From positions 62,001-126,000 of the forward strand of contig JABLWZ010000003.1 of NCBI GenBank assembly GCA_013178275.1: a stretch of 64,000 bases of DNA, in the 5' to 3' direction. The position numbers and the translations under genes are program-made. Numbering within the stretch: the first letter of the stretch is position 1; every line of letters begins with the position of its first letter. This document shows positions 1 to 8,776 of this stretch, in pieces. The notes below the pieces were generated by a model. The model saw nothing but the letters and a program-made list of their open reading frames with translations. It searched no databases and was not told the origin of the DNA. The DNA is from Bacillota bacterium. Its GTDB lineage: Bacteria > Bacillota > Ch66 > Ch109.

Positions 1-2201
1 AGCCTGCACGGGGAGCATTACAGGGCAATGAACGGTGCAGGAAGTCAGCGGTCTCATAGTAGTCTGAGGACGGGAAAGCCGTCCACATGGCGAAGGAGAC
101 CAGACAAATAAGAAGAAAGAAAAAGAAAGGAAAATTGATTTAGTCCCTGCAATAGAGGGTTCCGAACCACGGGGGTGACGCCGTGCATTTAAACGGACAG
201 TTTTCAAGCGAGCAAGAATTACGCCAAAAGCTGGACTTCATCTATGAAAAATCCAAGAGCGGCGGCTCCTTCCATGGAATTCTCGAAGTGGCAAGCAATG
301 AAGTAACCATTACAACAGCTATCCACAACATCAAGTCCAACAAAGGCGCTAACACCGCCGGCGTAGACAGAGTGAAGATGGACAAGTACCTGCAAATGGA
401 CAGAGGGAAACTGGTTTCTCTTGTTCAGTCCGCATTGGCACACTACAAACCCAAACCGGCAAGACGTGTCTACATCCAGAAAAGCAACGGCAAAATGCGT
501 CCGCTGGGTATTCCCACGGTTCTGGACAGAATTGTTCAGGAATGTCTGCGGATCGTATTGGAGCCATTGGTGGAAGCCAAATTCTTTCCAAACAGTTATG
601 GCTTCCGACCTTACCGGTCGGTACATGACGCGGTCTACATGGTTTTTCACTATGCGAATACAACCGCGAAGGTAAAGCCATGGATTGTAATTGAGGGAGA
701 CATCAAGGACTTCTTCAATAACATCGACCACCGTAAGCTTCTGGACAAGCTTTGGAAAATCGGAGTACATGACAAGCGGGTATTGGCTATTATTAAAGCC
801 ATGCTCAAAGCCGGATATATGGAAAACGGTGTGCTATGCAATGACGAAAAAGGTACACCCCAAGGCGGAATACTCTCACCGCTGCTTGCGAATGTCTACC
901 TTAACAGCTTTGACTGGACGATAGGCAGAATGTATCAGCAGCCACGGCAGCAGACCGCCTACATCGGCTCGGACAGGCTGCGTCTGAAATATCAAGGCAT
1001 GGTACCAAAGTATCTTGTCCGTTATGCAGATGATTGGGTCATCATCACCAACAGCAAACGGGAAGCAAGCAGGTTACTTCATAAGTTGCAAAAATGCTTT
1101 ACCCACAAATTAAAAATCGAGCTGTCACAGGAAAAAACCGTCATCACAGATATGCGGGAAACAGCAGTGAACTTTCTGGGTTTCAGCCTGAAGGTGCGTC
1201 GGACGGTATATCAGCCGGAAAAGCCGGCGCGTGAAATGGTCATGTGTTGTCCCAATCCACAGAAACTTCAGAAAGCCATCAACAAGCTATGCGACGGTGT
1301 CCGTGAGGTCAAAACCTGCACGAATGATGTGTTTCGGGCGGTGCAAATCGAAAAGGTCAATGCCCAAATCACCGGATTGGCAGAGCATTACAAACACTTT
1401 GTCTGTTCGAAGGCTTACCACAAGATTGATTACGCCGTCAACCGTTGCGCCTTTAAGACGTTCAAAAGGATGTATGGGCAAGGGGTGATGAAACACCTCA
1501 TTCCGTTGGAGCAGTTGAGCAATAGGCCACAGCGCCATGCGGGACACAAGGATACCGCGCTGGCAATACGAGTGGATGGTATGTGGATTGGTTTCACAAA
1601 AGCCTACCTTACGCACAGTAACCGCATCAATCGGCCGTTCGTGCAGGCGATAACGCCATATACCCATGACGGGCGAGAACGATACTACCAAAAGGCCAAG
1701 AGACAAGCACCGCTGGTGCGTCCGCCGCTTTACGATGACACCAACCAGTTGAGTTTCGCTCCATTCAACACGCTCTACAATTTCGAGTATTACATGAACC
1801 GCGAATATGCGTTCAATCGGGATAAGGGCGTATGCAGATGTTGCAGGACAAAGCTGAATGTTGGGCATCGGCACTGCCATCACATCAAGCCGTTCCTGCC
1901 GACAGCACAAGTAAACAAAGTCTCCAATCTCGCGTGGGTATGCGATACTTGCCACGGAGCGATACATGGTAAAGGTATGCCGCTCTATGCAACAGGCAAA
2001 ATCAAGTCCAAAATCGAGGAATTTCAAAAGCAGCTTTAATCTTTTTCTTTCTAACCTTGTGCGGGTGTGAACCCACATGAGGTACGACTTCCCCAGTGGA
2101 AGCGACTTATTTGTTGGCACGCCGGATGACGGGAAACTGTCACGTCCGGTGTAGAGCGGGGGAAAATCCAGCGACAACCTCAAAGGATTACCTATCGCTA
2201 T
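1..2201 (+). mobile_element. Group II intron, 3' part including its ORF; 5' end outside window
   Basis: The stretch ends in a recognisable group II domain V at about 2119-2152: an outer stem ACGCCGGA/TCCGGTGT with a GAAA-type loop, and a CGC near its base that could be the catalytic triad. Domain VI follows, with stem AGCGA/TCGCT and an unpaired A eight bases before the proposed 3' end TCGCTAT at 2201. An intron-encoded reverse transcriptase lies inside. The 5' end (GUGCG-type) is not in the window, so the intron is cut by the left edge. It interrupts a conjugation gene whose reading frame resumes straight after the 3' end. Confidence 0.88.
183..2039 (+). CDS. ltrA: Group II intron-encoded reverse transcriptase/maturase with HNH endonuclease
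   Basis: This multifunctional protein helps the intron fold and splice, and copies it into new DNA sites by target-primed reverse transcription. Visible parts, in order: reverse-transcriptase fingers and palm with the PLGIPTVLDRIVQ and GTPQGGILSPLLANVYL blocks, the polymerase motif YADD within RYADDWVI (about residue 281), a maturase (X) domain with HYKHF and KAYHKIDYAVNR, and a C-terminal HNH nuclease with paired cysteines (CRCC, CDTC) and the HCHHI histidines. At 618 residues it is full length for the HNH-bearing class. It uses a GTG start just after GGGGGTGAC. The gene is intact, so the intron may still be mobile. Confidence 0.95.
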   Translation: MHLNGQFSSEQELRQKLDFIYEKSKSGGSFHGILEVASNEVTITTAIHNIKSNKGANTAGVDRVKMDKYLQMDRGKLVSLVQSALAHYKPKPARRVYIQKSNGKMRPLGIPTVLDRIVQECLRIVLEPLVEAKFFPNSYGFRPYRSVHDAVYMVFHYANTTAKVKPWIVIEGDIKDFFNNIDHRKLLDKLWKIGVHDKRVLAIIKAMLKAGYMENGVLCNDEKGTPQGGILSPLLANVYLNSFDWTIGRMYQQPRQQTAYIGSDRLRLKYQGMVPKYLVRYADDWVIITNSKREASRLLHKLQKCFTHKLKIELSQEKTVITDMRETAVNFLGFSLKVRRTVYQPEKPAREMVMCCPNPQKLQKAINKLCDGVREVKTCTNDVFRAVQIEKVNAQITGLAEHYKHFVCSKAYHKIDYAVNRCAFKTFKRMYGQGVMKHLIPLEQLSNRPQRHAGHKDTALAIRVDGMWIGFTKAYLTHSNRINRPFVQAITPYTHDGRERYYQKAKRQAPLVRPPLYDDTNQLSFAPFNTLYNFEYYMNREYAFNRDKGVCRCCRTKLNVGHRHCHHIKPFLPTAQVNKVSNLAWVCDTCHGAIHGKGMPLYATGKIKSKIEEFQKQL

Positions 2202-3613
2202 ACCTCTATAGAAACTATGGCGGCATCGCTAGGGATCACTACGGCTACCGGGTGTCGATCATCGACCTGCGCAATCCCACCAGGAGCGACGGCAATAACA
2301 TGCTGCACCTGGTCAACAAATACATGGACGCCTACCTGGCCGATCAGGAAAATCTGTCCTTAAAGGCCAGGGCGGAAAAATATGCCAAGATCACCGCCAA
2401 GACTATTGTCTATTCCAGTGGCATGGATGCGGGCAATTACGGGCAAAACGCCTTTTTCTACGATGCTGCCGAGGGTCTCCTGACCTCCGTCATCCTGCTC
2501 ATCGCGGAATACTGCCCTCCTCCTAAGCGCCACATCATCAGCGTGTTCAAGCTGATCCAGGATCTGCTGGCTCCCTCCGCCGTCAAGGGGAAAAATCAGT
2601 TTCAACTGCTCATTGAAAAGCTGCCTCCGGAACACAAAGCCCGCTGGTTCGCGGGGGCGGCCCTCAACACCGCGGAACAGGCCATGCAGAGTGTTCTCTC
2701 AACGGCCCTCTCCCGCCTAAATGCGTTTCTGGACTCGGAGCTGGAGCAAATCCTGTGCTTTGACACCGCCATCGACGCGGAGAAATTCTGTAACACCAGG
2801 TCGGCGATTTTCCTCGTTATGCCGGAAGAAGATAGCACCAAATACTTCTTAATCAGCCTGATCGTACAGCAGCTCTACAGGGAGATACTGGCCGTGGCCG
2901 ATGAACAGGGGGGCAAGCTGAAAAACCGGGTCATGATGTACCTGGACGAGATCGGCACCATCCCGAAAATCGAGTCTGCCGAGATGATGTTTTCCGCCTC
3001 CCGCTCCCGCCGCGTTTCCATCGTGGCCATCATCCAGAGCTTCGCCCAGTTGGAGAAGAACTACGGCAGGGAGGGGTCGGCCATCATCATCGACAACTGC
3101 CAGGATATGGTCTTTGGCGGCTTCGCCCCCAACAGCGAATCTGCCGAGATATTGTCCAAGGCTTTGGGTAACCGAACTGTACTGAGCGGTTCCGTCAGCC
3201 GCGGCAAAAACGATCCCAGCCAGTCCCTGCAGATGATCCAGCGTCCTCTGATGACGCCGGATGAGTTGAAAAGCATGCCCAGGGGTCATTTCATTGTGAG
3301 CAAAACAGGAAGCTATCCCATGAAAACACGCCTCAAGCTGTTCCTTGAATGGGGCATCCGGTTTGAGAAGGTTTATGAAATCGAGGAAAAGTCGGCCCGC
3401 AAGGTGGCCTACGCCGACCGCGGGGAGCTGGAACGGGAGATCATCAGGCGGCATGTGGCCTGCGTGGATATGGACGAGGAAGCGGAAGCGGCAACGCCGC
3501 CGGCCCGGGGAGGTATAGTGCATACGCCGGTGAAGGAAGAAGCGGAGGCCATGCTAAAAACAAAGGCACTGCTAAAAGCAAAGCAGCAGGAAACGCCTGT
3601 CCGTGTGGAGTAA
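2202..3613 (+). pseudogene. VirD4/TraG-type conjugative coupling protein, 3' exon
   Basis: Type IV coupling proteins are hexameric membrane ATPases that pass relaxase-bound DNA to the conjugation channel. The exon starts at a TAC codon shared across the intron junction and reads YRNYGGIARDHYGYR, then NPTRSDGNN, the Walker B-like VMMYLDEIGTIPKIE, and SRSRRVSIVAIIQSFAQLE, all typical of the TraG/VirD4 C-terminal half. The N-terminal membrane segments and Walker A lie in the 5' exon outside the window. The protein is made only if the intron splices, so it may be functional rather than a true pseudogene. The next gene begins 12 bp later, which suggests one mobile-element operon. Confidence 0.85.
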
Positions 3614-3625
3614 GGAGGTGGTGAC

Positions 3626-3880
3626 GTGGGCTATTTTACATCCCTCTACACCTCGGAGCTGCCTCACCGGGCGGTGGCCGTGTATATGTACCTGCGTGAC
3701 CGGGCAGACAGGGACGGCAAATGCTATCCGGCCATCGGCACCATCGCCAGAGAGCTGAAGTTGTCCCGCAGCACCGTAAAGCGGGCTTTGGACGACCTTG
3801 CGAAAAGCGGTCGGATTCGCAAAGAACAAAGGTGGCGTGAGAACGGAGGTAAGAGCAGTTGCATGTATTTTTTGAAATAA
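3626..3880 (+). CDS. Small helix-turn-helix protein of a conjugative element
   Basis: This 84-residue protein starts at GTG behind the ribosome site AAGGAGGTG. Its pattern, ELPHRAVAVYMYLRDRADRDGKCYPAIGTIARELKLSRSTVKRALDDLAKSGRIRK, is a GntR/replication-initiator-like winged helix, with LSRSTVKRALDDL as the recognition helix. Such proteins sit beside the coupling protein in many Clostridia integrative elements and probably regulate conjugation or replication genes. No ligand domain is present. It is the last clear gene of the element on this side. Confidence 0.75.
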   Translation: MGYFTSLYTSELPHRAVAVYMYLRDRADRDGKCYPAIGTIARELKLSRSTVKRALDDLAKSGRIRKEQRWRENGGKSSCMYFLK

Positions 3881-4158
3881 AGGGAGGAAGTAACTAGGAA
3901 AAAACCTTGCTGTTATACTAAGGGAGGAGTCTGTTTTTTTGATGGACCATGGTACGGTTCATAGTGAGCTATACAGTGAACTGCCCATTCTAAAAAACAA
4001 CCTAACATCAGAAAAGAAAAAAATAGTTAGTTCCCCCTTAAGAAAGGTTGTTGTGGCTATGGGCCAAAGGGGTGTTGTTAAGGTGACAAATACTGTTTAT
4101 GAAGCATTTGATCTAGCGAAAATAAAGCTAACTATATATTTTTTCACCGGCAAGGTCC
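3881..4158. other. Intergenic stretch with no convincing gene
   Basis: This AT-rich stretch separates the mobile-element genes from a dispersed repeat and the first cobalamin riboswitch. A reading frame opens at 3942 behind AAGGGAGGAG and runs to 4385, but its second half is the dispersed repeat and the product resembles no family that I recognise. It may be decayed gene sequence at the edge of the element. Confidence 0.4.
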
Positions 4159-4288
4159 ACTACCAGCAAAGTTTGACCAGGGGCAATCGTCAGATGATTC
4201 AGGTAACGGTTCATTGTCAGGAAAGATCATTATTTCTTTCGGCCTCATTTATTAGGATTATTATTCTCATCTGGCACCGATTAAAAAA
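4159..4288 (+). repeat. Dispersed ~130-bp repeat, copy 1
   Basis: The stretch matches 33,055-33,186 in the same orientation, with point changes and a few small indels. Shared blocks include ACCAGC, CGTCAGAT, ATTCA, CATTGTCAG, GAAAGATCATTAT, CTTTCGG and TTAGGATTATTATTCTCATC, then ACCGATTAAAAA. No transposase lies inside. It is probably a decayed small mobile repeat or the remnant of an insertion sequence end. Confidence 0.75.
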
Positions 4289-4511
4289 CATTAATCAGTA
4301 CCCACTGACCCCTTGCTCAGCCCAGCAGTTAAATTTAAAAAAAGGTTCCCTGGTCTCATGGCAACTGAAGAGCCCTTTGATGTAGTTGCATTAAAGCAAA
4401 AAAAAGTTATAAAAATTTAAATGTTACATTGGATATAAAGAAACTTATTTTTGCATTTACAATATTTAACAACAGGGCTATAATTATCAATACAACTATA
4501 TATATATCAAA

Positions 4512-4672
4512 ATGCCAGGTCATTTTTTAAGCAATGTGAAAAGGGAAAGTGGTGCAAATCCACTACAGCCCCCGCTACTGTAAGTGTGACGAAACCAAGA
4601 TTAACCACTGGGAGTCTTTCCGGGAAGGCTTGGGAGTAGGGTGAACGCGAGTCAGGAGACCTGCCTGGTAGT
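4512..4672 (+). promoter_or_regulatory. Cobalamin riboswitch 1
   Basis: The core features of the adenosylcobalamin aptamer are present: GGGAAAGTGGTGCAAATCCAC, then CAGCCCCCGCTACTGTAAG, then GGGTGAACGCGAGTCAGGAGACCTGCC with the B12 box. P1 can form between AGGT near 4517 and ACCT near 4659. A terminator hairpin follows 60 bases later, so control is probably by premature termination when cobalamin is plentiful. It heads the adenosyltransferase, ABC-2, nitrilase, SLH, DUF4430 and S-component genes. Confidence 0.95.
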
Positions 4673-4732
4673 AAACCTTCGGAGGGAAGGGCATATCCAT
4701 ATATATGATTATGATATGTTCTATTATCGACT

Positions 4733-4760
4733 AACCCGATCTCTCTAGGTCGGGTTTTTT
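4733..4760 (+). terminator. Riboswitch-linked intrinsic terminator
   Basis: Stem AACCCGA/TCGGGTT is followed by a run of T. It lies between the riboswitch and the adenosyltransferase start, as expected for a cobalamin-controlled attenuator. Confidence 0.85.
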
Positions 4761-4807
4761 ATATTCCTTTTAGTGCATATGATCAGTACTTTAAACGGGG
4801 GGATCTC

Positions 4808-5347
4808 ATGAATCAGGAGCATCTCAAGAAAGGTTACGTCCAGGTTTACACCGGGAACGGCAAGGGCAAAACCACCGCTGCCCTGGGACTGGCCTTCCGG
4901 GCGATGGGAAGGGGGATGAAGACTTACATCGGTCAGTTCATGAAAGGCCAGAAGTACGGGGAGCTTGTTTCAGCGGGTCTCTGCGGGCCTTTCATCACTA
5001 TCGAGCAGTACGGTAAAGACACCTTTATCCACGTCAAGAATCCCCCTAATGAAGAAGACATCAGGATGGCCCATGAAGGATTGGATAAGGCCAAGAAAGC
5101 AATGCTCTCGGGTGAATACGATATCGTGGTTTTCGATGAAATCAATACCTCTCACTGGTTTAACCTGATTTCGGTCGAAGAAATGCTGGACGTAATAAGA
5201 TCTAAACCCGATGGGGTGGAGATTGTTTTCACCGGCCGTTACGCACCCGCCGGAGTCATTGAAGCGGCGGACCTGGTGACGGAGATGGTGGAGGTTAAAC
5301 ACTACTACCAGCAGGGTGTGCCGGCCCGCGACGGGATTGAGCGTTAA
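4808..5347 (+). CDS. cobO: Cob(I)alamin adenosyltransferase, CobA/BtuR/CobO type
   Basis: The enzyme transfers the adenosyl group of ATP to reduced corrinoids to make adenosylcobalamin, needed for both newly made and salvaged corrinoids. Evidence: the atypical P-loop GNGKGKTTAALGLAFRA near residue 17, the GQFMKG block, VFDEIN near residue 110 and TGRYAP near residue 141, with a family-typical length of 179. The start ATG follows GGGGG. It is the first gene behind riboswitch 1, which ties the downstream genes to corrinoid handling. Confidence 0.95.
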   Translation: MNQEHLKKGYVQVYTGNGKGKTTAALGLAFRAMGRGMKTYIGQFMKGQKYGELVSAGLCGPFITIEQYGKDTFIHVKNPPNEEDIRMAHEGLDKAKKAMLSGEYDIVVFDEINTSHWFNLISVEEMLDVIRSKPDGVEIVFTGRYAPAGVIEAADLVTEMVEVKHYYQQGVPARDGIER

Positions 5348-5403
5348 TATAGCAGACGCCTGACCGGTGATGTAGTGAGAGAGATAAAAATTGTGGGAAG
5401 TGT

Positions 5404-6249
5404 TTGCTGGTGATTGAAATACGCGGCCTTTGTAAGCGTTATGGTCAAATCAAGGCGCTCGATCAGTTCAGCCTCATAGTTAACCAAGGGGAAATCTTTG
5501 GACTGCTGGGCCCCAATGGCGCTGGCAAGACAACCACGATTCGGATTCTTACAACCCTGGCAAGGCCGACCGCGGGGAAGGTTTTCATCAGCGGCTGGGA
5601 GGTTAACCGCCATTCCGTGCGGGTGAAAAAGGAGTTTGGGGTTGTACCCCAACAGCTGACCTTAGACGTGGAACTGACAGCCTGGGAAAACCTGACACTG
5701 CATGGGATGCTGCACAAGATCCCGAACCGGGAGCGGAATGCCCGGATAAAGGAACTCCTTGCTTTTGTAGAACTCGAAGAACGCTCCAAAGACCTGGTAA
5801 AAGATTTTTCCGGTGGCATGAAAAGACGTTTGATGATCGCCCGGGCGATGATGCAGAGACCAAGTATCCTCTTCCTGGATGAACCGACGGCGGGACTCGA
5901 TCCCCAGGTGCGCCGGCAGATCTGGGATCTGTTCAGGCGTCTCAACGGGCAGGGCGTCACGGTTTTTTTGACCACGCACTACATCGAGGAAGCCGAGCAG
6001 ATATGCCGCCGGGTCGGCATCCTGAACCAGGGAAAATTGATCGCACTGGGCACCCCTGATGAATTAAAAGCGAAAGTGGGCAAGGTGGTCGTGGAGGTTC
6101 CAAATCAATGCGGGACCGAATACCGCGTGTTTGAAAGCCGGGAAACCGCCGTCAGGTATATAGCTGAGCTAAACCGTGACGCGGTGGTCAGGGAAAGCAA
6201 CCTGGAAGACGTTTTTATAGAATTAACGGGCCTAAAAGTGGGTGACTGA
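5404..6249 (+). CDS. ABC-2 type transporter ATP-binding protein
   Basis: This 281-residue ATPase has Walker A GPNGAGKTTT, signature FSGGMKRRL, Walker B ILFLDEPTAGLD and switch histidine TTHYIEEAE. The DrrA/NodI-like C-terminal part resembles drug and polysaccharide exporters. It partners the permease that overlaps its 3' end. It starts at TTG with a weak ribosome site; GTG two codons on is an alternative. The substrate is unknown. Its place in a cobalamin operon suggests export or handling of a corrinoid-related compound or a surface component, but that is inference from context only. Confidence 0.9.
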   Translation: MLVIEIRGLCKRYGQIKALDQFSLIVNQGEIFGLLGPNGAGKTTTIRILTTLARPTAGKVFISGWEVNRHSVRVKKEFGVVPQQLTLDVELTAWENLTLHGMLHKIPNRERNARIKELLAFVELEERSKDLVKDFSGGMKRRLMIARAMMQRPSILFLDEPTAGLDPQVRRQIWDLFRRLNGQGVTVFLTTHYIEEAEQICRRVGILNQGKLIALGTPDELKAKVGKVVVEVPNQCGTEYRVFESRETAVRYIAELNRDAVVRESNLEDVFIELTGLKVGD

Positions 6250-6250
6250 C

Positions 6251-6985
6251 ATGTTCGGAGCCTATACCGTTTTTTTAAGGGAATTACTGCTTCTCCGCAA
6301 AAAACTGCCGGGCTTTTTCGCCGGGAGCATGGTTGGTCCCCTGCTTTATTTGATGGCTTTTGGCTGGGGGTTGGGCAGGAACATCCAGTTGGGAGGGGTA
6401 AACTACCTTGACTTTGTGGTGCCGGGAATTGTCGCCGTGAGCGCCATGAACGGAAGCTACAATGCGACCGGCACCTCTCTCAACATCAGTCGACTTTACC
6501 ACCGGACATTTGAGGAATTCCTGGTTGCCCCCATCGGGGTCTGGTCCATTGTTCTGGGTAATGTCCTGGGCGGTTGTATGCGTGGCCTGTTTTCTTCCAC
6601 CGTTATTTTAATAATGTCTTTCTTTTTTGGTGCACGCCTGCATTACAATTTCTGGTTGATAATAGCCTTGTTTCTCACCTGCTTTTTATTCGCCTCCCTG
6701 GGTGTGGTGGCCGCGATGGTGGTGAACTCCCACGAAGATATGGCGAATTTCGGCACCTTTTTTATTCTGCCCATGAGCTTCTTGTGCGGGACATTCTTCC
6801 AGGTAGATGTGCTCCCGCCGATTGTTTCTCAAATAATTATGCTTCTCCCGCTTACCCACTCAGCGATCTCGATTCGGGCGATTGCCCTGGGCGCCGGGTT
6901 TCCCTTAACTTCCCTTTTAGTTATGGCGGGTTACGCGATTGTCCTATTCCGCCTCGGAATCTGGGTTACCTACAAGGCAGAGTGA
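6251..6985 (+). CDS. ABC-2 type transporter permease
   Basis: This 244-residue membrane protein has about six hydrophobic segments and the ABC2-membrane family blocks VGPLLYLMAFGWGLG, FVVPGIVA, and the C-terminal FILPMSFLCGTFFQVDVLPP and LPLTHSA, like NodJ/DrrB. The ATG at 6251 was preferred; an in-frame GTG nine bases earlier overlaps the ATPase gene. Translational coupling with the ATPase is likely. Substrate unknown. Confidence 0.88.
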   Translation: MFGAYTVFLRELLLLRKKLPGFFAGSMVGPLLYLMAFGWGLGRNIQLGGVNYLDFVVPGIVAVSAMNGSYNATGTSLNISRLYHRTFEEFLVAPIGVWSIVLGNVLGGCMRGLFSSTVILIMSFFFGARLHYNFWLIIALFLTCFLFASLGVVAAMVVNSHEDMANFGTFFILPMSFLCGTFFQVDVLPPIVSQIIMLLPLTHSAISIRAIALGAGFPLTSLLVMAGYAIVLFRLGIWVTYKAE

Positions 6986-7032
6986 ACGATATTCGAATCT
7001 ATAAAGCAAGGCTTATAGGAGCATCCCAAGAG

Positions 7033-8751
7033 ATGGTTACAGTAAAACCGACTAAGGAAGAGAGTAAGAAACCTGAGGATAAGGTAAGGGTGGCTCTTGT
7101 TCACGCCGCTATCGCCTGGAACGATAAGGAATACAACCTGGGCCGGCTGTTGGAGTTGAACGAGAAAGCCGCGGAGGCGGGAGCCAGGATTATCGTCAAC
7201 CCGGAACTGGCGTTGTCGGGATACTCGTTTTCAGGTAGGGGTGAGATTGGTCCCCTGGCGGAAGCGATTCCCGGTCCAGCCACGGAAAAATTCGGTGCAT
7301 TGGCCCGGAAACATGGGGTCTATATCGCGTTCGGGCTGCCGGAGATAGATAAGGAAACCGGCGTTATTTACAACGCGGCTGTCTTGATCGATCTCGAAGG
7401 GAAAGTGCTGGGGCGCGCCAGGAAGATCGCTCCCACCTATAAAGAGAACCTTTGGTCAGCCCGGGGCAACCTGCCGGTCCTGGTATGCGACACCGCTTAC
7501 GAGAAACTGGGGATGATCATCTGCTCCGACGCCTTCTGGCATCAACCCGCCAGACTGGCCGCTCTGGGAGGGGCGCGCCTGCTGCTGGTGCTGGCCAACT
7601 GGCCTCCCCAGGGTCATCCCCCCGATCACTTTTGGCGGACGCGGGCACTTGAGAATGGATTCCACGTGCTGGCCTGCAACCGGACTGGAACAGATAAGTC
7701 CATGGACTGCACCCAGGCCCAGTCTTTCATCATCAATCCCGAAGGGGTGGTAGAGAAACAGGTGAGCTCGGCGGAAGATACTGTTGTTTACGGGGATATT
7801 TCGCTGCCGGGAGATCGGGGATTATTCCCAAACCAAGTCTCAGGGCGGGTAGCCGCCCGGCACCCGAATTTTTACACCGACATCGCCCTGGATCCTTATT
7901 CGTCACACCTCGAAACGGACAAGCTACTAGAACTTCCCGTAGCGGATTCCTTTACAGCGGCCTCGCTGCAGTTTCGGCCCCGGCCGATGAGGCCGGCGGA
8001 GAACCGGGAGTACATGGTTTCAATGATCGATAAAGCGTTCGCGGTGGCCGCGGACTGCAGGCCGAGACTGAGGCTCCTGGTATTCCCCGAACTGGCGAAC
8101 ACCGGCCTGGTTACGAATCGGGATGAAGCCTCACGGGCAGCCGAAGAGATTCCAGGACCGACGGTGGCCGCCATGAAACGAAAAGCCAGGGAAAGGAATG
8201 CGTACATAGTCTTCGGTATGGTTGAACGGGAACAGGAATCACTGTTTAATACCGCAGTGCTCATCGGGCCAGAGGGGTTGTTGGGGAAGTACCGCAAGGT
8301 CCATTTGTCTCAATCGGATCTGCACTGGGCATGCGCCGGGGAAAGCGGTTTTTTCAGCCATGACCTTCCATTCGCGAGGGTCGGCTTACTAATGGGAACC
8401 GATCTGTTCTTCCCCGAATGTATGCACGCTCTGGCCAAGAGGGGGGTGGACCTGGTATGCGTTTCCTCCTTCTGGATGGAGAGACATGATCGCTACCTTT
8501 GGGAGGCCCGGATGGTGGAAATGCAGGTGCATCTGGTGGTATCCAATCAGTGGGGAGGCGAGGGGAATCTGTGTACCGCGGGGGAGAGCGCCATCTACAG
8601 TTATCACCGGTATCCAGAAAAAAGGATGCAGGTAACTGCGGCCGAGGGTCGAGACGATATCCGGGTCTTATGCCTGGACCCGGAGGCTGCAAGGCAAAAA
8701 AGGTTCCTGGAGTTGGCGAGCTATGATCCTCTCTTAAGAGAGAGTCACTAA
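7033..8751 (+). CDS. Tandem-domain nitrilase-superfamily amidohydrolase, second domain degenerate
   Basis: Two complete carbon-nitrogen hydrolase domains lie in one 572-residue chain. The first shows the catalytic triad Glu58 (NPELALSGY), Lys131 (RARKIAPTYKE) and Cys164 (IICSDAFW). The second keeps Glu353 (FPELANTG) and Lys422 (KYRKVHLSQ), but the cysteine position, exactly 33 residues after the lysine as in domain one, is Gly455 (LLMGTDLFF). Domain two should therefore be catalytically dead and may bind substrate or mediate assembly. The family cleaves amides, nitriles or carbamoyl groups. The start ATG is about 45 bp after the permease stop; an open frame extends upstream but overlaps the permease. 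Hydrolysis of a corrinoid side-chain amide is a speculation from operon context. Confidence 0.88.
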   Translation: MVTVKPTKEESKKPEDKVRVALVHAAIAWNDKEYNLGRLLELNEKAAEAGARIIVNPELALSGYSFSGRGEIGPLAEAIPGPATEKFGALARKHGVYIAFGLPEIDKETGVIYNAAVLIDLEGKVLGRARKIAPTYKENLWSARGNLPVLVCDTAYEKLGMIICSDAFWHQPARLAALGGARLLLVLANWPPQGHPPDHFWRTRALENGFHVLACNRTGTDKSMDCTQAQSFIINPEGVVEKQVSSAEDTVVYGDISLPGDRGLFPNQVSGRVAARHPNFYTDIALDPYSSHLETDKLLELPVADSFTAASLQFRPRPMRPAENREYMVSMIDKAFAVAADCRPRLRLLVFPELANTGLVTNRDEASRAAEEIPGPTVAAMKRKARERNAYIVFGMVEREQESLFNTAVLIGPEGLLGKYRKVHLSQSDLHWACAGESGFFSHDLPFARVGLLMGTDLFFPECMHALAKRGVDLVCVSSFWMERHDRYLWEARMVEMQVHLVVSNQWGGEGNLCTAGESAIYSYHRYPEKRMQVTAAEGRDDIRVLCLDPEAARQKRFLELASYDPLLRESH

Positions 8752-8776
8752 ATCTTAATAAAGGGGGGAGACGGTT

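Noticed and set aside
183-2039. Intron reverse transcriptase as the partner of the DGR-type target at 47-48 kb
   Set aside because: It has maturase and HNH domains and lies within group II intron RNA structure; DGR reverse transcriptases lack these and sit near a template repeat.
1287-2183. Long minus-strand frame opposite the intron ORF
   Set aside because: It is antisense to the well-supported reverse transcriptase and shows no protein family features.
3939-4385. 148-codon frame behind a fair ribosome site
   Set aside because: Its second half is the dispersed repeat that occurs again at 33 kb, the product resembles no family, and it looks like chance or decayed coding.
6574-7032. Long upstream extension of the nitrilase frame
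   Set aside because: It overlaps the clear permease gene in another frame; the ATG at 7,033 fits the family N-terminus.
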